This document shows positions 6,993 to 11,249 of a DNA stretch of 11,249 nucleotides, one piece after another. Source of the stretch: Porticoccaceae bacterium (lineage in GTDB: Bacteria; Pseudomonadota; Gammaproteobacteria; Pseudomonadales; Porticoccaceae); assembly GCA_030590275.1 (NCBI GenBank), contig JAUUYV010000019.1:1-11249 (forward strand), read 5' to 3'. Under the pieces are notes generated by a model, which was not told the origin of the DNA, ran no database searches, and was given only the letters and a program-made list of their open reading frames with translations. The position numbers and the translations under genes are program-made. Numbering within the stretch: the first letter of the stretch is position 1; every line of letters starts with the position of its first letter.

Positions 6993-9116
6993 TCAACTAC
7001 TTAGAGTTTTATATATTTCAGATAGTTTTAACGGTAAGGTCGAAACATCATTCAATATTATATAGTTCCCAGTGCCAAATAAGCGCGGTAAATACACTTG
7101 TGCCTGTTTATCAATGGTGATGCTGTAAGGGTTAATCGAGTGGCCCTGAGCCTCAAGGATTGCTTTTCGTGTATCCTGAATACCATACTCACCCTGGTAT
7201 CCATCATAGTCATCCGGTTTTCCGTCCGACAGCATTAATAGAATTCGATGTTTTGCTTCTGACTTTAATAAACAACGCGTAGCGTAGCGTACTGCAAACC
7301 CCATTCGAGTGTAATCTTTAGCCTGAATATTGCTAATTCGATTACTAATTTCCAGTCCATGATGATCTGAAAAATCCTTAACCGTATAAATTTCGCACCG
7401 CTGCCGGGTTAAGCCTGAAAAACCCAAAATAGCGTACTGGTCACCCAGGGTATTCAAGGCTTCGCTAACGAGAATCAGGCTTTCTCGCATCGCCTGATTT
7501 ATCCAGCCTTTCGTCGAGCCACTCATATCAATCAATAGGCACACTGAGACACTTCGCTCACTTTTCTGTCGCCGGATATACATTCTTTCTGATAATTCTT
7601 CACCCGCCAACCTGGCCGTATACGTTTCAACCACTGCATCTAAATCTATATCATCTCCATCTGTCTGGCGATTTGCGTATCGTGGTTGATCTCTCATCGC
7701 TTCAAATATTTTCCGGATTTTGGATAATACAAAGGGGTATTTATCTTTAGTTTTCTGCCCAAACCCATCCTCAACGCCCTCTACCTTATTAATATTCACT
7801 CGACACCATCTAGAACGGTAGCTCTGTCGTAAGTAGTCCCACTCATCGAGTTCTATTTGTTCTCGCATCGATGGCTCTATTACCGGATCTTGGTCTGCAG
7901 TCCGGACAGGTGTTTCATTAACATCCCCCCCCGCCATATCACTGAATAGACCCTCTTCAAAATGCTCGATATCCTGTAGTAAGGCTTGTAGCATTTCGTT
8001 TAGCTTGCTTTGCTCCTGCGCGGGATTTGAATTTTCTTCTGAAGCCTGTGCTTCCTTATCCCCGGTTGTACCGGCATCTTCTTGCTCTGAGCCCTGAGCT
8101 GCATTTAGCGCTTCCGTCGCTTGCTTCAACTGATTGTGATCAATCGTATTATTTTTAAGAAGTTCGCTAATATCACCTATGATTTTTGATTTTCGCTTAT
8201 CGATCTGAGACTCAACTTCATATAAATTCAGCCCACCCTGGTATGCTGTATCTGGAATCTGAAGATGTAGTTGCATCAATTGATCTAAAGCATCAAAGGT
8301 GTCCTCTACACTGGCCTCCGGTAAACCCAGGGACCGGCTGATAGCTTTCCAACTAGAATCGCTCGGTATTACCAGGGGTGATAAAGCACTCATTTCTCTG
8401 AATAAACCCGGAAAGTCTCGTTCGATATTTGCCAGCAAGCGAATATTTTCCAGTGTTAGAAAGTAGCGTTTTGCTGTTTCTGGATCTGTATATGCGTCTA
8501 ATCTGGCCTGCGTAGTTTCGCTGGAATACCCCTTTCGTTTAAATGTCCCGTACCAGGTTTGTGCCCATAAAAAACACGCCATCGCCTTGTAAAGAGCCCT
8601 ATTTTTATTTTTATCCCTATATTTCGAAATCGACTCCGGTAAATACAGGTGCTCAGTGTCCGTATACATATCTTTATTTTCTTTTAACGATAACGCCCTG
8701 CCGGTCAGGCCACGAATAAAAAGATTTAAATGCGCTTTTACGTCTTTCAATTCACAGCTATATACCTGCCGGGCATAGCGCTTTGCGAAACCCTCAATAT
8801 CCTGCAAGCTTAACATCGCGGGATACAAGCCTTCACGATCGTACATAGCCAGGCTTTCTAACAACCAGACACGAACTCCTTTTAAACTCAGCTTTTCCCG
8901 TGCGTCACCAATGCTGCATGCGAATACATATGTAAGCTCGATATTACTAACCGAGATCACCTTAATCCAATGCAACGCAAAACGCTGATCTCCATCGCTT
9001 AAAGATAACAACGAGACCTCTACTCCATCAAACGGTTGGCGAGGAGAAAGAATAGGCCTTAGAATATCTTCAATCGCCGAAAGTATCTCGTTTACATTAT
9101 TGTCGAAACCAGTCAT
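6993..9116 (-). CDS. VWA-domain protein of the NorD/CbbO type
   Basis: This 707-residue protein has no signal peptide or membrane segment and should be cytoplasmic. The C-terminal ~190 residues are a von Willebrand factor A domain with an intact metal site: DMSGST at 530-535 (Asp530, Ser532, Ser534), a threonine in DYTRMGF, and Asp631 in LSDGKPDD. The N-terminal part is helical. A low-complexity, Glu/Gln/Asp-rich linker spans about 338-412. The architecture matches NorD (nitric-oxide-reductase activation) and CbbO (Rubisco activation). Those proteins work as adaptors for a MoxR-class AAA+ ATPase (NorQ or CbbQ), normally encoded next door. No ATPase, nor or cbb gene is in this window, so the client is unknown. 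It occupies the place after dnaN where recF and gyrB usually lie. A terminator hairpin ends 22 bp before its ATG and no Shine-Dalgarno is visible. Confidence 0.85.
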   Translation of the reverse strand: MTGFDNNVNEILSAIEDILRPILSPRQPFDGVEVSLLSLSDGDQRFALHWIKVISVSNIELTYVFACSIGDAREKLSLKGVRVWLLESLAMYDREGLYPAMLSLQDIEGFAKRYARQVYSCELKDVKAHLNLFIRGLTGRALSLKENKDMYTDTEHLYLPESISKYRDKNKNRALYKAMACFLWAQTWYGTFKRKGYSSETTQARLDAYTDPETAKRYFLTLENIRLLANIERDFPGLFREMSALSPLVIPSDSSWKAISRSLGLPEASVEDTFDALDQLMQLHLQIPDTAYQGGLNLYEVESQIDKRKSKIIGDISELLKNNTIDHNQLKQATEALNAAQGSEQEDAGTTGDKEAQASEENSNPAQEQSKLNEMLQALLQDIEHFEEGLFSDMAGGDVNETPVRTADQDPVIEPSMREQIELDEWDYLRQSYRSRWCRVNINKVEGVEDGFGQKTKDKYPFVLSKIRKIFEAMRDQPRYANRQTDGDDIDLDAVVETYTARLAGEELSERMYIRRQKSERSVSVCLLIDMSGSTKGWINQAMRESLILVSEALNTLGDQYAILGFSGLTRQRCEIYTVKDFSDHHGLEISNRISNIQAKDYTRMGFAVRYATRCLLKSEAKHRILLMLSDGKPDDYDGYQGEYGIQDTRKAILEAQGHSINPYSITIDKQAQVYLPRLFGTGNYIILNDVSTLPLKLSEIYKTLSS

Positions 9117-9138
9117 ATAATTGATTGGATATAAGTAA

Positions 9139-9163
9139 AAAAGCCGCTTTTAGTGCGGCTTTT
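9139..9163 (-). terminator. Intrinsic terminator after dnaN
   Basis: A 9-bp perfect stem, AAAAGCCGC (9139-9147) with GCGGCTTTT (9155-9163) and a 7-base loop, is followed on the minus strand by a run of six T in total. This fits a rho-independent terminator for dnaN, about 100 bp after its stop. On the plus strand the T run is four, so it is weaker in that direction. It ends only 22 bp before the start codon of the VWA gene, so it may act instead as a leader attenuator for that gene. Confidence 0.8.
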
Positions 9164-9205
9164 GGGCAGTACACCAGCTAATCTTTTTTAGTACGGCTGG
9201 TTCAC

Positions 9206-9233
9206 AATAAATGTTTCACGTGAAACATTTATT
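9206..9233. other. parS site, perfect ParB-binding palindrome
   Basis: TGTTTCACGTGAAACA at 9212-9227 is an exact match to the bacterial parS consensus as I know it. The palindrome extends perfectly six more AT pairs on each side, giving 28 bp in total (9206-9233). It lies 29 bp after the dnaN stop, between dnaN and the terminator. ParB bound here would spread over the surrounding genes and mark the origin-proximal region for segregation with ParA. No parA or parB is in this window. Confidence 0.93.
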
Positions 9234-9262
9234 AAATAGTATGTGGTGGTAAAAGCTCCTTC

Positions 9263-10384
9263 CTACAACCTCATCGGCATAATAAGCCACGCGGATAATT
9301 CATCACCTGGTTTTTCAATCAGGCAAACTGAATCTTTGTCCTTAATATTAAGAATGACGTGTTCGCTGTCTATAACCTTCAGTGCTTCAATAATATAGTT
9401 AACGTTGAAGCTGGTTGTGATCTCCTCTCCTTCATAAACACAGGGTAACTCATCTTCTGCTTCTTCCTGTTCAGGGTTGTTGGTTGAAACTTTAAGTACA
9501 TTATCATTAAAATTTAATCGAACCCCGTGCAATCGATCATTGGTTAGCACTGAAATACGAGATAATGTTTCCAGGAATTGTTGCCGATTAATTTGTATTG
9601 ATTTATCAAGATCCGCCGACAGTATTGACTCGTACTCAGGGAACTGCCCATTTATTAAGGTCGCGGTAATGATTGTATCCGAAGCACTGAGTTTTAAATG
9701 TTTACTATTTAACTCCAATTTAACGCTTTCAGTTTTTCCCCCATTTTCAGATAAGGTATTTAATAAGCGCATTATTTCCTGTATTGCCTTACGCGGAATA
9801 ATAATCTGATGCTTATCAGGTGTCTGGTTATTATCTAATAGCGCCTCACTTTTTGACAAGCGGTGGCCATCTGTCGCAACCGCTACTAATCGATTATTTT
9901 CGACTTCCAGTAATATACCGTTCAAGTAATAACGAACATCTTGAGCAGCCATCGAAAAGGCTGTGAGCTCCAATATTCGTTTAAATGCGTCCACAGGCAG
10001 CGTAAACCGTTCCTGGTACTCCATCGCTTTGAGTTCAGGAAATTCGTTAGCAGGCAATGATTTAAGCGTAAAACGACTTTTTGCTGATGTAACTATGGCT
10101 TTACCTGGCTCAACTTTAATAGTGATATCACTACCCGGGGGCAACGCCCGGCATATTTCAACAAGCTTGTTCGCGGACAGTGTTATATCAACATCATCTG
10201 CAGTCACCCCAGCTAACGACTTATTAACTTCAACTTCAAGATTAGAGCCTGTTATAGATAAAACCCCGTCTTTTAACTTTAAAAGAAGATTAGACAATAT
10301 TGGTAAGGTTTGTCTTTTTTCGACAACGCTTGATGTTGATATCAGGGCGGGTAAAAGTTGTTCTCTTTTTATCTTGATGTTCAT
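9263..10384 (-). CDS. dnaN: DNA polymerase III beta subunit (sliding clamp)
   Basis: DnaN forms the ring-shaped homodimer that holds DNA polymerase III on DNA and recruits clamp-binding proteins through the cleft between its second and third domains. The 373-residue protein is near the usual 366-367 and shows the three clamp repeats: MNIKIKREQLLPAL with LPILSNLLL in domain 1, RYYLNGILLEV with VATDGHRLS in domain 2, and the third domain ending in the canonical MPMRL. The Leu-Pro-Met-Arg-type C-terminus takes part in peptide binding in the family. The start at 10384 is clear although the leader is AT-rich without a good Shine-Dalgarno. It follows dnaA after 219 bp with DnaA boxes, so it probably has its own DnaA-responsive promoter. 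recF does not follow. Confidence 0.98.
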   Translation of the reverse strand: MNIKIKREQLLPALISTSSVVEKRQTLPILSNLLLKLKDGVLSITGSNLEVEVNKSLAGVTADDVDITLSANKLVEICRALPPGSDITIKVEPGKAIVTSAKSRFTLKSLPANEFPELKAMEYQERFTLPVDAFKRILELTAFSMAAQDVRYYLNGILLEVENNRLVAVATDGHRLSKSEALLDNNQTPDKHQIIIPRKAIQEIMRLLNTLSENGGKTESVKLELNSKHLKLSASDTIITATLINGQFPEYESILSADLDKSIQINRQQFLETLSRISVLTNDRLHGVRLNFNDNVLKVSTNNPEQEEAEDELPCVYEGEEITTSFNVNYIIEALKVIDSEHVILNIKDKDSVCLIEKPGDELSAWLIMPMRL

Positions 10385-10460
10385 TTTAAAATTTACTTTA
10401 TTACTATTATTAGTCCTGTTGAAACCGGGATATCTAGTTAAAAACGTTATAAATCAGTTA

Positions 10461-10498
10461 GTTATCACAGTTAATACTGTGGATTAACTGTGAATAAC
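10461..10498. repeat. Imperfect 38-bp inverted repeat over two DnaA boxes
   Basis: CACAGTTAAT at 10466-10475 pairs perfectly with ATTAACTGTG at 10483-10492 around a 7-base spacer. The arms extend with GTTAT (10461-10465) and ATAAC (10494-10498) after one unpaired A at 10493. The right arm and spacer overlap the DnaA-like sequences at 10478-10486 and 10489-10497. It could form a cruciform, or a hairpin in the dnaN leader, or be a dyad operator. Confidence 0.75.
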
Positions 10499-10575
10499 TT
10501 TGCACGTAATTGTGCATTACTTTACACACACACTTATACACACATAATCCATCAATATAATCGGACTTATCCACA
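10478..10575. promoter_or_regulatory. DnaA-box cluster between dnaA and dnaN
   Basis: The 219-bp gap (10385-10603) holds no gene but has four DnaA-box-like 9-mers. TGTGGATTA at 10478-10486 is complementary to TTATCCACA with one mismatch. TGTGAATAA at 10489-10497 is complementary to TTATTCACA. TTATACACA at 10534-10542 and TTATCCACA at 10567-10575 match on the plus strand, the last exactly. The first two point one way and the last two the other, flanking an AC-rich segment. There is no GATC. The cluster may be a DnaA-controlled dnaN promoter, part of the chromosomal origin, or both. In Pseudomonas both the region before dnaA and the dnaA-dnaN gap carry DnaA boxes, so the main origin could lie beyond the right edge. 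Confidence 0.75.
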
Positions 10576-10603
10576 TTATATACATATAGTTTCGTTCGAT
10601 TCT

Positions 10604-11249
10604 CTATCCACCGATAATTTTCTGTAGTTTCTTATAGTCGGTTTCAAAATTCAAATCTGCTTTGACCAATTCATCCACTTTTTTACACGCATGCAATACA
10701 GTTGTGTGATCACGGCCACCAAATTCAGCCCCGATTTTAGGCAAACTCAAGTTAGTATACTGTTTTGAAAAGGACATCGCCATTTGCCGCGGGCGCACTA
10801 TATTTCGTGCTCGACTTTTTGAAATAAGGTCAGAAATTTTAATATTGAAAAAATCGGCGACTATGCGCTGAATGTTATCGATGGTCAGTTGCCGGTCTTT
10901 ATAAATCAGCAGATCTTTTAAAGCATCACGCGCAAGATCAACATCGATATTCCGATCTGTAAATTGAGCGTATGCTGAAATTCGGTGTAAGGCGCCTTCA
11001 AGCTCTCGAACATTTGAATGAATTACGTTGGCAATGAAAAATGCGACGTCATCTGATAATTCGAGCTTCAACTTACCCGCTTTTGCTTCGAGAATGGCAA
11101 CGCGTGTTTCAAGCTCAGGGGCTTCGATTTGTACCGTCAGACCACTACCAAAGCGAGACAACAGTCGTTCCTCCACACCCTGTAGAGCCTGGGGTATTCT
11201 ATCGCTGGTAATGATGATTTGCTTCTGCCCTTCGAGCAGCTCATTAAAC
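10604..11249 (-). CDS. dnaA: Chromosomal replication initiator DnaA, C-terminal part
   Basis: DnaA is the AAA+ protein that binds DnaA boxes, melts the origin and loads the helicase. The frame is open to the right edge, giving about 215 residues that begin FNELLEGQKQIIITSDR; the rest, including Walker A and B, lies outside the window. Visible parts are sensor 1 (ITSDR), the arginine-finger box (VEERLLSRFGSG), sensor 2 (NVRELEGALHRI), and the domain IV helix-turn-helix with the DnaA signature FGGRDHTTVLHACKKV that reads the box. The GTG at 11176 is an internal codon, not a start. The protein ends KLQKIIGG, a usual length. dnaN follows after 219 bp. Confidence 0.98.
   Translation of the reverse strand, partial: FNELLEGQKQIIITSDRIPQALQGVEERLLSRFGSGLTVQIEAPELETRVAILEAKAGKLKLELSDDVAFFIANVIHSNVRELEGALHRISAYAQFTDRNIDVDLARDALKDLLIYKDRQLTIDNIQRIVADFFNIKISDLISKSRARNIVRPRQMAMSFSKQYTNLSLPKIGAEFGGRDHTTVLHACKKVDELVKADLNFETDYKKLQKIIGG

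Noticed and set aside
10462..10470. TTATCACAG as a fifth DnaA box
   Set aside because: It lacks one C relative to TTATCCACA and so does not fit the 9-mer; it is better explained as the left arm of the inverted repeat.
9963..10487. Plus-strand open frame of 174 codons antisense to dnaN
   Set aside because: It is fully antisense to a conserved gene and then runs into the DnaA-box gap; no ribosome site or recognisable domain.
10501..10516. TGCAC/GTGCA inverted repeat in the dnaA-dnaN gap
   Set aside because: The arms are only 5 bp with a 6-base spacer and no T run or known operator match; not enough to call a feature.

Overview
The window is bacterial chromosomal DNA from a gammaproteobacterium. 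The support is the DnaA C-terminus, the DnaN, PriA and TrpG sequences and the PerM- and YhfA-type proteins, all of which resemble gammaproteobacterial versions from memory. No species can be named. There are no transposases, phage genes, CRISPR arrays, tRNAs or rRNAs. Proximity to the replication origin is inferred from dnaA-dnaN, a perfect parS site, a second parS core and two clusters of DnaA boxes.

Layout: positions 1-971 (minus) are the N-terminal part of priA, cut by the left edge. Positions 972-1311 are a divergent intergenic region with a tandem DnaA-box pair. Positions 1312-3686 (plus) hold a fructosamine-kinase-family gene and a flavin disulfide reductase of the dihydrolipoyl dehydrogenase type, separated by 80 bp with a parS core. 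From 3791 onward every gene is on the minus strand. Reading right to left, in transcription order, they are dnaA (cut by the right edge), a DnaA-box-rich gap, dnaN, a parS palindrome, a terminator, a 707-residue VWA-domain protein (NorD/CbbO-like), trpG, trpC, a frameshifted YhfA-like OsmC-family gene, and a PerM/AI-2E-family membrane protein.

Function: dnaA, dnaN, priA, the DnaA boxes and the parS sites form a replication and segregation neighbourhood. trpG and trpC are tryptophan biosynthesis genes, but trpD, usually between them in this lineage, is absent. recF and gyrB, the usual genes after dnaN, are also absent from this position, and the VWA gene stands there without its expected MoxR-type ATPase. 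The OsmC-family gene carries an apparent one-base deletion exactly at its conserved first cysteine. Together these suggest rearrangement and perhaps gene decay near the origin; this is inference.

The most notable findings are the two parS sites about 7 kb apart, the very similar tandem DnaA-box pairs upstream of both priA and dnaN, the frameshift in the OsmC-family gene, and the replacement of recF by an orphan VWA gene. I did not find a clear new multi-gene system.
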